Part shown: positions 1 through 9,043 of the stretch, in pieces | How the letters are laid out: the number at the start of each line of letters is the position of its first letter | Position numbering within the stretch: the stretch's first letter is position 1 | Assembly: GCF_000484635.1 (NCBI RefSeq) | Contig: NZ_AXVM01000001.1 | Span: forward strand, 248,001 to 312,000 | DNA: 64,000 bases | DNA from: Comamonas badia DSM 17552 | Lineage (GTDB): Bacteria; Pseudomonadota; Gammaproteobacteria; Burkholderiales; Burkholderiaceae_C | Direction of reading: 5' to 3' | The notes under the pieces: generated by a model | Seen by the model: the letters and a program-made list of their open reading frames with translations, nothing else | Told to the model about the DNA's origin: nothing | Databases searched by the model: none | Position numbers and translations under genes: made by a program

Positions 1-248
1 AGCGAGAAGCGCTGCCAGCCCAGGTGGTCGGCCAGCGCCAGCGCGTCCTGCGCGATCTGCTCCACGGTGTAGGGCCCGCCCGAGCCGCGCATGCCGCCGT
101 AGCCGCGGTAATCCATGAAGGCATAGCTGAAGGCCTTGCCATCGAGGTGCTGCGGCAAGCCGCCCCAGCCGTTCGCATGGCCGAACCAGCCATGCAGCGC
201 GATGACCTTGTGCGCGCCGTCGCCGACGAGAAGATGGGTGTTGGGCAT
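1..248 (-). CDS. Alpha/beta hydrolase, partial (C-terminus beyond window)
   Basis: The first 82 codons of a minus-strand gene are visible. The protein begins MPNTHLLVGDG and has the strand-turn HGWFGHANGW, which is the oxyanion region of alpha/beta hydrolases, followed by DYRGYGG and a helix leading towards the nucleophile elbow, which lies outside the window. The start is supported by an AGGAG ribosome site about 8 bases upstream. The substrate cannot be judged. It is divergent from the flavin-dependent oxidoreductase gene to its right, across a gap of about 120 bases. Confidence 0.75.
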   Translation of the reverse strand, partial: MPNTHLLVGDGAHKVIALHGWFGHANGWGGLPQHLDGKAFSYAFMDYRGYGGMRGSGGPYTVEQIAQDALALADHLGWQRFS

Positions 249-370
249 GCGTCTGTCTCCTGAAAAGCCTTGTGGATGATCTGCATCATACGCAGGCTGG
301 CCCGCACGAAAAACACCATCGCTACACTGCGGCAAACGCCACGCACGCACGCAAAAACAGGAGACAGGCC

Positions 371-1390
371 ATGCGTTTTTCGATCTTTTCCGTCAACGAC
401 CATTACCCGCCGGAGAAATTCCCGGGCTTCAGCCGCACGGTGGCCGACATCTACAAGGAAATCACCGACCAGGCCGCGCTGGCCGACCGGCTTGGCTACG
501 ACACCTTCTTCGTCGCCGAGCACCATTTCCACGAATACGGCGCCATCCCCAATGCCGCCATCATGATGGCGCACCTGGCCAACCACACGCAGCGCATCCG
601 CGTGGGCTCGGCGATTTCGGTGCTCACGCTGCACAACCCGCTGGAGGTGGCCGAGAATTTCGCGATGGTCGACGTGCTCTCGGGCGGGCGGCTGTTCCTG
701 GGCGTCGGCTCGGGCTACCTCAAGCACGAGTTCGAGGGCTATGGCATTGCGCTGGAGGAAAAGCGCGACCGCTTCGACGAGAACCTGGAAATCGTCACCC
801 GCCTGCTGGCCGGCGAGCGGCTGACCTACCACGGCAAACACAACCACATTGATGCGGTGCAGCTCAATGTGCTGCCACTGCAAAAGCCCCCGATGATCGC
901 CGTAGCCATCCTGCGCCGCGAGGCGGCCTTCCATGTCGGGCGCGCAGGGCACGCCATCATCTCCGTCCCTTATGCCTCGGTCGATGACTGGGCCGATGTG
1001 GCGCAGATCGTGGACGAATTCAAGCGCGGGCGAGCCGAGGCGGGCAAGCCCTATCAGCCGGGCGATGCCGTGGTCAGCCTGCACACGCATGTGGCCGAGA
1101 CCGACGAACGTGCGCGTGCGCTCGCGGCCGATCCGTTTGATCTGTACGTCAAGACCCGGCTGTATGCCAGGCGCCAGACCTATGACGACATCCTCCAAAG
1201 CGGCCTGTCGCTGTTCGGCTCGGTCGATCGCGTCGTGGACAAGGTGGTTCAGCTGCACCAGATGGGCGTGGATCACCTGATGACGCAGCATTATTTCGGC
1301 GGTCTGGCGCCCGAGCACGTCGCGCATTCCATGCGTCTTTTTGCTCTGGAAGTCATGCCGCGTGTGCGCGTCAAGCTCTCAAAAGCATAG
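371..1390 (+). CDS. LLM-class (luciferase-like) flavin-dependent oxidoreductase
   Basis: The protein has 339 residues from the ATG at 371, chosen because CAGGAGAC lies just upstream; the open frame reaches further 5' but without family sequence. It looks like the bacterial luciferase-like TIM-barrel family that uses reduced FMN. The segments VAEHHFHEYG, the strand around RVGSAISVLTLHNP and GRLFLGVGSGYLKHEF are typical of these proteins, and the length fits. The substrate is unknown. The neighbours (hydrolase, acyl-CoA-binding protein) give only a weak hint of acyl or lipid metabolism. Confidence 0.8.
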   Translation: MRFSIFSVNDHYPPEKFPGFSRTVADIYKEITDQAALADRLGYDTFFVAEHHFHEYGAIPNAAIMMAHLANHTQRIRVGSAISVLTLHNPLEVAENFAMVDVLSGGRLFLGVGSGYLKHEFEGYGIALEEKRDRFDENLEIVTRLLAGERLTYHGKHNHIDAVQLNVLPLQKPPMIAVAILRREAAFHVGRAGHAIISVPYASVDDWADVAQIVDEFKRGRAEAGKPYQPGDAVVSLHTHVAETDERARALAADPFDLYVKTRLYARRQTYDDILQSGLSLFGSVDRVVDKVVQLHQMGVDHLMTQHYFGGLAPEHVAHSMRLFALEVMPRVRVKLSKA

Positions 1391-1519
1391 TAATGAAGCC
1401 ATAACCGGGTGGGCTCGTTGCGTGCATAACAGCCCCCGGCTCCGGCAGAATCCGCATGCGCCAGCCGGTCAGAAAGGCCGGCGATTCCGCCCCCCGCACC
1501 ACACGCAAGGAGACTCTCC

Positions 1520-1774
1520 ATGGCCACTTTGAAAGCCCAGTTCAAGACCGCCGTCGCCAACTCGAAGAAACTTTCCGAGCGGCCGGACAACAAAACGCTG
1601 CTGAAAATCTATGCGCTGTACAAGCAGGCCACCGAGGGCGACAGCAGCGGCAAGCGCCCCGGGCTGCTCGACCCGGTGGGCCGCGCCAAATGGGATGCGT
1701 GGGACGGCCTCAAGGGTACCAGCGCCGATCAGGCGATGCAGGGGTATGTGGACCTGATCGAATCGCTGAGCTGA
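1520..1774 (+). CDS. Acyl-CoA-binding protein
   Basis: A small 84-residue protein of the ACBP family, which binds medium- and long-chain acyl-CoA esters in the cytoplasm as a four-helix bundle. The hallmark YALYKQATEGD and the later KWDAWDGLKG are present, and the length matches the family almost exactly. The start is set by an AAGGAGA ribosome site. It precedes the PHA/neutral-lipid gene region, where an acyl-CoA pool protein would be useful. Confidence 0.9.
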   Translation: MATLKAQFKTAVANSKKLSERPDNKTLLKIYALYKQATEGDSSGKRPGLLDPVGRAKWDAWDGLKGTSADQAMQGYVDLIESLS

Positions 1775-1795
1775 AAACCGCCCGACAGACCCGGA

Positions 1796-2143
1796 TCAGG
1801 CCTTTGCCCTGGGCCTGGCCCTGGGTTTTGGCTTGGCCTTGGATTCGGCCGCGTGCGCGCTCAGCAGTTGATCGAGGTTGTCGATGATCTCGCTCTCGAT
1901 GCGCTGCTTGAAGACACCCATCAGCAGGCCCAGCTGCACCTGCAGATCAAAGTGCGACGCGGTCACCCGCAGCCGCCCTTTCAGGCCCGGGCGCTCGAAA
2001 GCAATGCTGTCCTGGGCCTTGCCCTTCTCCACCGCGCAGCGCATGTCGAATTCCTGCTCCACCCGCGCCTGCCACTGCGCCGCCATGCGCCGCGCCTGTG
2101 CCATGCCGAGCTGGTGTTCACGCTGAAGCTGAATGACGGCCAC
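1796..2143 (-). CDS. Polyhydroxyalkanoic acid system family protein
   Basis: A 115-residue protein resembling the short PHA granule-region family, starting MAVIQLQREHQLGMAQAR with a central WQARVEQEFDMRC and a hydrophobic LGLLMGVFKQRIESEI stretch. Homologues are usually found with PHA or phasin genes and their exact role is not settled. The last residues (SKAKPKPRARPRAKA) form a short basic Pro/Ala/Lys/Arg tail like those on other proteins of this region. It lies downstream of the TetR gene on the same strand, with a gap of about 40 bases. Confidence 0.7.
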   Translation of the reverse strand: MAVIQLQREHQLGMAQARRMAAQWQARVEQEFDMRCAVEKGKAQDSIAFERPGLKGRLRVTASHFDLQVQLGLLMGVFKQRIESEIIDNLDQLLSAHAAESKAKPKPRARPRAKA

Positions 2144-2182
2144 GGTGGCTCCTGAAGGGGTGGTTGAGGATGGCGGCCCGCA

Positions 2183-2857
2183 TCAGCGCGGCGGGCCGCC
2201 GGCAGGCAGCCGGTAGAGCTGCATCAGGCGGTCCAGCTCCTGGCGGGCATCGCTGCGAACGTAGGGAGCGAGCAGCCCCAGCAATTGCCAGGCGCCGCGC
2301 ACCAGGCATTGTTGCGCATGCTCGGGCTGCTCGTCCAGCCGCGGCTGCAGCGCGTATTCAAAATTGAGCCAGTAGTTGATGGTGAACACCAGCTGGCCGC
2401 TCAGGCGCTCGCGTTCACCACCCGCGATGTCGATGACGCCATGGCGCTCCAGCCCGCCGACCATGGCCTGCATGGCCTGCTGCTTGCGGTCCAGCAGATG
2501 CCGGAATTGCTGCTCCAGATGCCGGTTGCGCGAAATCAGGTCGCTGATGTCGCGGTAGATGAAGCGGTAGTCGCGGATATGTTCCAGCCAGGTGTGCAGC
2601 AGGAACCACGCGTCCTCCAGACCGCTCACCTCGGCAGCCGCCTGCACCAAGGGTTCGACGGTGCGCATGTAGCGCTCCAGCAGCGCATTGGTCAGTTCTT
2701 CCTTGGCCGGGAAGTGGTAATAGAGGTTGCCGGGACTGATGCCCAGCTCGCTGGAGATGAGCCCGGTGGAGACGTTGGCCTCGCCAAAGCGGTTGTACAG
2801 CGCCAGCGTCGCCGCCAGGATGCGCTCCGCCGTGGGGTGGGCCTTGCGCGGCTTCAT
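2183..2857 (-). CDS. TetR/AcrR family transcriptional regulator
   Basis: A 224-residue regulator. Residues about 8-55 form a TetR helix-turn-helix: ILAATLALYNRFGEANVS, then LGISPGNLYYHFPAKEEL. The C-terminal ligand-binding half contains ENIRDY-like helices and a long Leu-rich end. Its start overlaps the stop of the upstream patatin gene by four bases (ATGA), so the two are probably co-transcribed and translationally coupled. It may respond to a fatty acyl ligand and control this lipid region, but that is inference from the neighbours. Confidence 0.85.
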   Translation of the reverse strand: MKPRKAHPTAERILAATLALYNRFGEANVSTGLISSELGISPGNLYYHFPAKEELTNALLERYMRTVEPLVQAAAEVSGLEDAWFLLHTWLEHIRDYRFIYRDISDLISRNRHLEQQFRHLLDRKQQAMQAMVGGLERHGVIDIAGGERERLSGQLVFTINYWLNFEYALQPRLDEQPEHAQQCLVRGAWQLLGLLAPYVRSDARQELDRLMQLYRLPAGGPPR

Positions 2858-4083
2858 GCGGGCGCGCGCCTGTGTGCAAGCCCGGTCTTCATGGCCGCTT
2901 CCAGTGCATCCAGCACCGCATTCAGACGTGCGGCGGGTGCGGGGCTCTGGAGCATGCCAGCGACCAGATGGCGGTTTTTGTCATGCAGCGTTTCAGCATC
3001 GAAGCCCATGCCATGGCGCGCGAACAATTGCGTGAGCCGCACCGCGTTCAGGCGCAGCCAGTGCCGGGTCTGCTGGTAGGCATGCTCGGCCAGCTCGCGG
3101 CGCTGGCGGTAGCTGAAGGTGTTGGCCAGGAACATCTCCGCATCGCGGTGGTCGGGTTCGAGCAGCACGATGTCGGTGTCGGGGTAATCCTGCGCGTAAT
3201 GCTTCATGCCCAGTTCGAGCCGCGAATGGATCAGCGAGCGGAAGGTCTGGTTCAGCACCACGGGCAGGCCGCCACGCACCAAGGGCGGAATGCGCTCGCG
3301 CTCCGCCACGCCCGGGTTGGCCAGGAACGGCACCAGCGGGTTGAGGCAAATCAGGATATCCACGCCACGCTCCAGCGCGATCGAGGCGTGCATGGTCTTC
3401 TTGAGCGCGCCGTCGGCATAGTGGCGCCCGTCGATCCGCACCGGCGGGAACAGCCCGGGCAAGGCCGCGCTGGCGACGATGGCGCGCGAGATGGGCACAT
3501 GGTCCCAGCCCGGCTGGCCAAAGGGCGCGGCGTCGCCGCTGTCAAGATCGGTGGCCACCAGAGTAAGGCTGGCCTTGAGCTTGCGGAAATCGTTGCAGCG
3601 CCCCTTGCGCGTGAGCAGCGCCTCGATCTCGCGGTGCACGGCCTCGTTGTCCAGCAGGCCCGTCGGCAGCGCCGGGCCCAGCGTTTCCAGGATGCTGCCC
3701 AGCGAATGGCCTTGCGCGGCCCAGCCCCACAGGCCCTGCGCCAGCAGCCAGGGCGCGCGCGCCGCACGGCCCTGCATCTCGCCCCAGGCCGGGCGCAGCA
3801 GCGCGTTCAGGTTGAAGTCTTCGTCGGCCAGCGGGTCGTCGATGAACATGTGGCACATGTCCCGCGGGCGGATGCCGTTGGCCAGGCCTGCCGCGATGAA
3901 GGCCCCGGCCGATACGCCGATGTAATCGCTGCACTGGTGCAGCCTGAGGCCCCGCAGGCACTCATCGAGCGCGCACAGCGCGCCGATTTCGTAGATCGCC
4001 CCCAGCGGGCCGCCGCCGGCCAGCGCCAGCGCAACCCGGGGCTTTTTCAGCGGTTCAGACAAGGCCTTGGCTTTGGTGGGCAT
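2854..4083 (-). CDS. Patatin-like phospholipase
   Basis: A 409-residue protein of the patatin family of serine lipid acyl hydrolases, which use a Ser-Asp dyad. The oxyanion loop LAGGGPLGAIYE is near residue 20. The nucleophile elbow is GVSAG (about residue 60), and DGALKK carries the catalytic Asp. No signal peptide is evident, so it is probably cytoplasmic. The C-terminal half has the SYRQRRELAEHAYQQT helix seen in proteobacterial homologues near PHA genes. It heads an operon with the TetR gene, overlapping by 4 bases. Confidence 0.85.
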   Translation of the reverse strand: MPTKAKALSEPLKKPRVALALAGGGPLGAIYEIGALCALDECLRGLRLHQCSDYIGVSAGAFIAAGLANGIRPRDMCHMFIDDPLADEDFNLNALLRPAWGEMQGRAARAPWLLAQGLWGWAAQGHSLGSILETLGPALPTGLLDNEAVHREIEALLTRKGRCNDFRKLKASLTLVATDLDSGDAAPFGQPGWDHVPISRAIVASAALPGLFPPVRIDGRHYADGALKKTMHASIALERGVDILICLNPLVPFLANPGVAERERIPPLVRGGLPVVLNQTFRSLIHSRLELGMKHYAQDYPDTDIVLLEPDHRDAEMFLANTFSYRQRRELAEHAYQQTRHWLRLNAVRLTQLFARHGMGFDAETLHDKNRHLVAGMLQSPAPAARLNAVLDALEAAMKTGLAHRRAPA

Positions 4084-4218
4084 GCGCTGGTATCAGGGGT
4101 TCAGATAGACAGACGGCGGCACAAAGGGTGTCCTTCATGCCGCCGAAATGCATTCTCGGGGGTGCCGCCGCGCAGGTCAACCGCAAGCGGTGCCCGCGCG
4201 CGTTCATGCACGGCTGGC

Positions 4219-4902
4219 TCAGGCCTTTTGAACCTCGTCAAACGCCGTCTTCGGCTTGGCTTGCCTGGCGGCGCTTTTCTTGGCAGCTGCCTTTTTTGCG
4301 GCAGGCGCCTTGGCGGCCGGCTTGGCCGTGGCGGCACGCGCCTTCTTCACGGGGGCCACGGCCTGGCCGGTGATGGCCTGGGTCAGCTGCACCACGCGCT
4401 CGTTGAGCTCTTCGATGCGCGAGAGCAGCTGGCCCATTTCACGCGCCGAGGGCACGCCGAACTTGTCCATCACGCGCTCCACGCGACCTTCGAAAATGCC
4501 TTCGAAGCGGTCCAGCTTGCCCGCGGCGGTGGCGGTGATGTCCTTGGCCAGGGAGTTGATGCGGTCCTGCGCCTTCTGCACGCGCATGCCGGCCAGGTCC
4601 TGCGCCTTGCGCTGCAGCGACTGGCCTTCCTGGACCAGCGTTTCAAACAGCTGGCCCACCTTGCCGCCCTCGGCCTGCGCGTTGGCAAAGGCCGCGAGGC
4701 CGGCGGCCCAGATCTGCTGCGCCTTCTCGTTGAGCGGCGCGGGCAGCGGCAGGTTGGCGAAGGGATAGGGCAGCGTCTTCCTGCTGGCCGATGCCTTCTT
4801 TCCAGCTGTCTTGCCAGCCGTCTTGGAAGTGGTTTTGGAAGCCGTCTTGGAGGCGGCGGGACGCTTAGCCGAAGCGGTGGAGGCAGTCTTCTTGGTGGCC
4901 AT
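4219..4902 (-). CDS. Phasin family protein with Lys/Ala-rich ends
   Basis: The protein has 227 residues and seems to be a PhaF/PhaI-type granule-associated protein. A central amphipathic helical region (about 45-180, including FANLPLPAPLNEKAQQIWAA and a coiled coil LLSRIEELNERVVQL) is flanked at both ends by repetitive Lys/Ala/Thr/Pro sequence with many AAKK and KTASK units. In PhaF such a tail binds DNA and helps granules to segregate with the nucleoid. The start has CAGGAGA upstream. The gene faces away from the plus-strand lipid operon. Confidence 0.8.
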   Translation of the reverse strand: MATKKTASTASAKRPAASKTASKTTSKTAGKTAGKKASASRKTLPYPFANLPLPAPLNEKAQQIWAAGLAAFANAQAEGGKVGQLFETLVQEGQSLQRKAQDLAGMRVQKAQDRINSLAKDITATAAGKLDRFEGIFEGRVERVMDKFGVPSAREMGQLLSRIEELNERVVQLTQAITGQAVAPVKKARAATAKPAAKAPAAKKAAAKKSAARQAKPKTAFDEVQKA

Positions 4903-4995
4903 GGAAATCTCCTGTGAAAAAGGTAGTGCGATGGAGGGAACTGTAGTGGCGGCGTTGGCTGTTTGGTAGAGCGTGCAGTCTAGAAAATGCGCCCC

Positions 4996-5802
4996 TTACC
5001 CGTCGCCCATCTGCGAGCGCAGCCAGGCAAGCGCGGCGGCGCGGTCGCTCTGGAACAGGCTGCGTATGCCCTGCGTTTCACGCTCGTGGACCAGCGACAG
5101 AAAGGCCTGCGCATCGGGCAGCGCGGCAAACGCATCAAAGCCCGCCTCCAGCGTGCGCTGCAACGCTGCCAGGCCCGCCGCCCTGGCCGGGGCGCGCATC
5201 ATGCGCAGCGCCAGGCGCAAGGGCTTCATGCGCGTGAGCTGCGAAAGCGATTGGCCAAGCTCGGTCGCCAGCTGCAATTGCTCCTCGCGCCGCCGGGCAG
5301 CGCCGGTCTGCTGCCAGCTGGCCACATAGCGTTCGTCCGGGGCAGATGCGGGCGAACATGACAGCCAGTGGCGCGCCATCTCCAGGTCCAGGGTTTCCGA
5401 CAGGCAATGCAGGCGTGCCAGGTTTTCGGCGAGCTGTCCCACATGCGCCGGAAACAACCGCTCTATGCTGCCGGCGATGCGGTCGAACTGCGCGTCGCGC
5501 TGCGAAAAATCATGCGGGCCGTAGAGCTCGTCCAGGAAGAACTGCGCTGCCGGGCACATCGGCCCGCCCCGCAGGCAATCGGCATAGGTGGCCGCGAAAC
5601 GGCGGGTCTGAAACTGCTTGATGGCGGTGACGGCATCCAGCAGTCCGTCGTCCGCCGCCAGCACCCGCAAGCGCCGGATTTCCTTCAGGTGCTCGCGGAT
5701 GGCCTGGGCATGGCCGGGTGAAAGGGCAGAAGACATGGTGCGCAGCGTTGAAACAAGGGCAAAGAGCGACAAGGGCATCATGGGCCGCAAGCCCTGCGGC
5801 AT
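4996..5802 (-). CDS. FFLEELY-motif family protein of unknown function
   Basis: The protein has 268 residues if started at 5802, or 246 from the ATG at 5736 (MSSALSPGH), which looks as likely. The striking motif AQFFLDELYGPHDFSQRD, after FQTRRFAATYADCL, places it in the FFLEELY-motif family found in proteobacteria. No enzyme fold or catalytic residues are recognised; the rest is predicted to be alpha-helical with many Leu and Ala. Function is unknown. It lies between phasin and lipase genes, so a link to lipid storage is possible but unproven. Confidence 0.65.
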   Translation of the reverse strand: MPQGLRPMMPLSLFALVSTLRTMSSALSPGHAQAIREHLKEIRRLRVLAADDGLLDAVTAIKQFQTRRFAATYADCLRGGPMCPAAQFFLDELYGPHDFSQRDAQFDRIAGSIERLFPAHVGQLAENLARLHCLSETLDLEMARHWLSCSPASAPDERYVASWQQTGAARRREEQLQLATELGQSLSQLTRMKPLRLALRMMRAPARAAGLAALQRTLEAGFDAFAALPDAQAFLSLVHERETQGIRSLFQSDRAAALAWLRSQMGDG

Positions 5803-5869
5803 GTAGAGTGTCCACTCTAGAGTTGACCCTTGAAAGCCTGCGGTGCACTGACTACGCTACGCACCCAAC

Positions 5870-6871
5870 ATGCAGCCAGCAACGAACCCCACCCGTTCCG
5901 CACGCTCCGCCCTCGCTCTGCGCGAGCGCTGGATGCTGCTTTGCGGCGTGCTTTTTTTCGTGCTGCTGCTGCGCCTGTGGCCCCGCACGGCCGACCTATC
6001 CCTCTGGCTGCTGCTGCCCGTGGCCGCGCTGCTGCTGCTGGCCGTGCTCGCGCTCAGCCAGGTACTGCTCATGCTGTTGGCGCGCAGCATCAGCCGGCGA
6101 TGGGCAGACCCCACGCCCGCAGTCGCCTGGCCCGGCCTCTGGGGGGCCGCGCTGCGCGAAGCGCGGGCCTGCCTGAGGGTCTTCACCTACGAACAGGCCA
6201 TGCGCTGGCGCGACTACCCCGACAGCCTGCCGGGCGGATCGCACGACAGCACGAAATCCCCGCTGGTGCTCATCCATGGCTATGTCTGCAACCGCGGCAT
6301 CTGGCGGCGCTGGATGCGCGAGCTCAGCGAGCAAAGATGGCCCTATGCCAGCGTCAATCTGGAGCCGGTGTTCGGCTCCATCGATGCCTACATTCCGCTG
6401 GTGGAAGAAGCCGTCACGCGCGCCCAGGCGCTGGGCGATGCAAAGCCCTGGCTGGTGTGCCACAGCATGGGCGGCCTGGTGGCGCGCGCCTGGGCCGCGG
6501 CAACGCCCGATGCCGAGCAGCGCATCGCCGGCATCGTGACGCTGGGCACGCCGCACCGCGGTACCTGGCTGTCCAGGCTCGCCCGCACGCCCAACGGACG
6601 GCAGATGCACCCGGACAGCCCCTGGCTGCAGGCCTTGCAGCAACGCGAAACCGAGCAGAGCGAACGCCTGTCGGAGCTTGCGCGGCTGAGTGTGCATGCG
6701 CAGACGGACCAGATCGTTTTCCCGCCCGCCACGGCGACCTTGGCAACCGGACAGAACTGGCTGGTTGCAGGTGTCGGCCATGTCGCCATGGCGCGCGATC
6801 CGCGGCTCCTGGCCCGCATCCTCACGTGGATCGAAACCCGCCGCGGCGCAAAAGCGGCAGAGGGCGTCTGA
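5870..6871 (+). CDS. Membrane-anchored alpha/beta hydrolase (lipase/esterase)
   Basis: A 333-residue protein. Two hydrophobic segments near residues 20-70 (CGVLFFVLLLRLW and LLLPVAALLLLAVLAL) suggest an N-terminal double membrane anchor. The catalytic domain follows, with VLIHGYVCNRGIW (oxyanion region), CHSMGGLVARAW (nucleophile Ser in the GxSxG-type elbow), GTPHRG and GVGHVAM, which supplies the catalytic His. It leads the plus-strand run of lipid genes; the next gene is about 60 bases downstream. It may release acyl groups from stored esters. Confidence 0.8.
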   Translation: MQPATNPTRSARSALALRERWMLLCGVLFFVLLLRLWPRTADLSLWLLLPVAALLLLAVLALSQVLLMLLARSISRRWADPTPAVAWPGLWGAALREARACLRVFTYEQAMRWRDYPDSLPGGSHDSTKSPLVLIHGYVCNRGIWRRWMRELSEQRWPYASVNLEPVFGSIDAYIPLVEEAVTRAQALGDAKPWLVCHSMGGLVARAWAAATPDAEQRIAGIVTLGTPHRGTWLSRLARTPNGRQMHPDSPWLQALQQRETEQSERLSELARLSVHAQTDQIVFPPATATLATGQNWLVAGVGHVAMARDPRLLARILTWIETRRGAKAAEGV

Positions 6872-6930
6872 GTTTGGGTATCGTCACGCCTGGGACATAA
6901 AAAAACCATCGCCATCGCAGGAGACACCCA

Positions 6931-7668
6931 ATGCCCCCATCCGTCAAGAAGCAAGCCCCGGAAGACCCGCGCTGGCTGAGCCTGATCCACCAGGCCAAAG
7001 GCTGGGCCGGCACCTTTTTGCAGACCGCGGGCCAGCTCACGGACCTGAGCCTGAACGTGACGCAATCGAGCCTGAGCGACCCGAAGAAAAAGGCCGCCGT
7101 GGCCCAGGCCGGGCAGCAGCTGCGCCAATGGCGCGAATCCGCCGGGATGACACTGGCGGAGCTGGGCACGGCCATCGACCTGAAGGACCCCAGCCTGATC
7201 GAACAGGCCGAGCAGGGCAAGGTGGCGCTGCCCTTTGAGGTCATCTTGCGGCTGGCGGCGGTGCTGGGGCGGCGCGACCCGCTCTCGCTGGTGATGACGC
7301 TCACGCGCAAATACAACCCCAGGCTCTGGCGCACGCTGGAAGACATGGGCATTGGCCTTTTGGTGGTGCAGGGCTTGCGCGAGCGCGAGATGGCCAACCT
7401 CTACCGCGCCAACGACATGGCGCGCAAGCTCAGCGACGCGCAATTCGCCGAGGTGCTGGAATTCACGCGCAAGGGCTTTGACATGGCGGTGGATTTCAGC
7501 CAGAACCGCCCTCCTGCCAAACCTGCCAAGGCTTCAGGCAAGAAAGTCGAATCGCCTGCCGCCGCATCACCCACTGCCACCACCCAACGCGCACCCGCCG
7601 CCAAGCGCGCAACGACGGCGCGCAAGTCCCCTCCCAAGAAAACCGGAACCCGCAAAAATGCTGCTTGA
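6931..7668 (+). CDS. XRE-type helix-turn-helix protein with basic Ala/Pro/Lys tail
   Basis: A 245-residue protein. Residues about 65-115 form a Cro/CI-type helix-turn-helix (LRQWRESAGMTLAELGTAI, then LKDPSLIEQAEQGKVALP). Before it lies a hydrophobic-aromatic N-terminus. The last 55 residues are a low-complexity tail rich in Ala, Pro, Lys and Arg. The start has CAGGAGAC. The stop overlaps the start of the iron-dependent alcohol dehydrogenase gene by 11 bases, so they are surely one transcript. It could be the local regulator, or a DNA-binding structural protein like the other tailed products. Confidence 0.75.
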   Translation: MPPSVKKQAPEDPRWLSLIHQAKGWAGTFLQTAGQLTDLSLNVTQSSLSDPKKKAAVAQAGQQLRQWRESAGMTLAELGTAIDLKDPSLIEQAEQGKVALPFEVILRLAAVLGRRDPLSLVMTLTRKYNPRLWRTLEDMGIGLLVVQGLREREMANLYRANDMARKLSDAQFAEVLEFTRKGFDMAVDFSQNRPPAKPAKASGKKVESPAAASPTATTQRAPAAKRATTARKSPPKKTGTRKNAA

Positions 7669-9022
7669 TCTCATCCCCGAATCGGCCCAGAAGGCGGGCC
7701 TGGGCGCCCTGATGAAAGGCGCCGGCAAAGTCACCCGCTGGCTGCCCATTCCGCAGCCGACGCTGCTGGTCGGACCGGATGCCAGCATCCGCCTGGGCCA
7801 GTCGATTGCCGGCTTTGGCCACCAGAAGCTCCTCATCGTCACCGACAAGGTGCTGGTGCAGCTGGGCCTGCACCGTGGCCTGACCGGGGAGCTGGCCAAG
7901 GCCGGAGTGGCGTTCGCCCTGTTCGACGAAATCACGCCCGACGCGCCGATTCCGCTGATCGAACGCGGCATCCAGTGCTTTCAGGAAAACGATTGCGATG
8001 CCATCGTCGCCATCGGCGGTGGCTCGTCGATAGATGCTTCCAAGGCGATAGCGCTGGCGATCAGCAACCCCGGCAAGCGGCTGCGCCAGCTGGCGGGCTA
8101 CTTCAAGGGCCTGCACGGCCCAGTGCCGATCTATGCCGTGCCCACCACCGCGGGCACCGGCTCGGAGGTGACCGTGGCCGCCGTGGTGGCCGATCCCGAG
8201 CGCCAGTCCAAGCTGGTCATCGTCGATACCCGCATGGTGCCGCGCATGGCGGCGCTCGATCCGGTGCTGATGGCGGGCCTGCCGCCCGCGGTCACCGCCG
8301 CCACCGGCGTGGACGCGCTCACCCACGCGGTCGAGGCCTTCATCGGCCGCTGGGCCAGCCCGCAGACCGACAGCTTGGCGCTGGCGGCCGCCGGCATGAT
8401 CTTCAAAAACCTGCCCACGGCGTATTCCACCGGCACGGATCTGCAGGCGCGCGAGCAGATGGCGCTAGCCTCCACCTTTGCCGGCATGGCGTTCACGCGC
8501 GCCAACGTCGGTTATGTACACGCCATCGCGCACCAGTTCGGCGGGCGCTACCACACGCCGCACGGCCTGGCCAATGCCATCGTGCTGCCGCATGTGCTGC
8601 GGTTTTCCGCCCCGGCCATCGAAGACCGGCTGGCGCTGCTGACCGAGAAGACGGGCAAGGACGTGGCAGGCCTTTCAAGGACGCAGCGCGCGCAGGCCTT
8701 CCTGGATGCGGTCGATGCGCTGCTGCACACCCTGAACATTCCCAGGCACCTGCAGGCGCTGCGCAAGGAAGACATTCCATCGCTTGCGCGCGCCGCGCTG
8801 AAAGAAGCGCACACCGGCTACCCCGTGCCGCGCTACATGACGCAAAGCCAGTGCGAGGCGCTGATACGCAGCCTGCTGCCCCTCGAAGCCGAAAAGCCCG
8901 CCGCCGCCAAGGCCAAGCCCACCAAAGCCGGCGCGGCGCCCAAGGCAGCCCGCAAGGCAACTACCAAAAAAGGAGCTGCAACCGCAGCACCCAAGCGCGC
9001 TGCAGCCAAAAAAGCATCATAA
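7658..9022 (+). CDS. Iron-containing alcohol dehydrogenase with basic C-terminal tail
   Basis: A 454-residue group III (Fe-dependent) NAD(P)-alcohol dehydrogenase from the ATG at 7658; the open frame upstream is read-through in the preceding gene. IVAIGGGSSIDASKA binds the cofactor. Metal ligands are expected in GVDALTHAVEAF, HAIAHQFGGRYH and TPHGLANAIVLPH. Residues from about 412 on are an added Lys/Ala/Pro tail not usual in this family. In this operon it probably interconverts fatty aldehyde and fatty alcohol; that is inference from its position before the reductase and acyltransferase genes. Confidence 0.85.
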   Translation: MLLDLIPESAQKAGLGALMKGAGKVTRWLPIPQPTLLVGPDASIRLGQSIAGFGHQKLLIVTDKVLVQLGLHRGLTGELAKAGVAFALFDEITPDAPIPLIERGIQCFQENDCDAIVAIGGGSSIDASKAIALAISNPGKRLRQLAGYFKGLHGPVPIYAVPTTAGTGSEVTVAAVVADPERQSKLVIVDTRMVPRMAALDPVLMAGLPPAVTAATGVDALTHAVEAFIGRWASPQTDSLALAAAGMIFKNLPTAYSTGTDLQAREQMALASTFAGMAFTRANVGYVHAIAHQFGGRYHTPHGLANAIVLPHVLRFSAPAIEDRLALLTEKTGKDVAGLSRTQRAQAFLDAVDALLHTLNIPRHLQALRKEDIPSLARAALKEAHTGYPVPRYMTQSQCEALIRSLLPLEAEKPAAAKAKPTKAGAAPKAARKATTKKGAATAAPKRAAAKKAS

Positions 9023-9043
9023 ATACCCATCAGGAGACACACC

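Noticed and set aside
2872-4917. Plus-strand 681-residue open frame opposite the patatin and phasin genes
   Set aside because: It is a high-GC shadow of the minus-strand genes: no ribosome site, no family motifs, composition of antisense Arg/Gln/Gly-rich sequence, while both minus-strand products have clear families.
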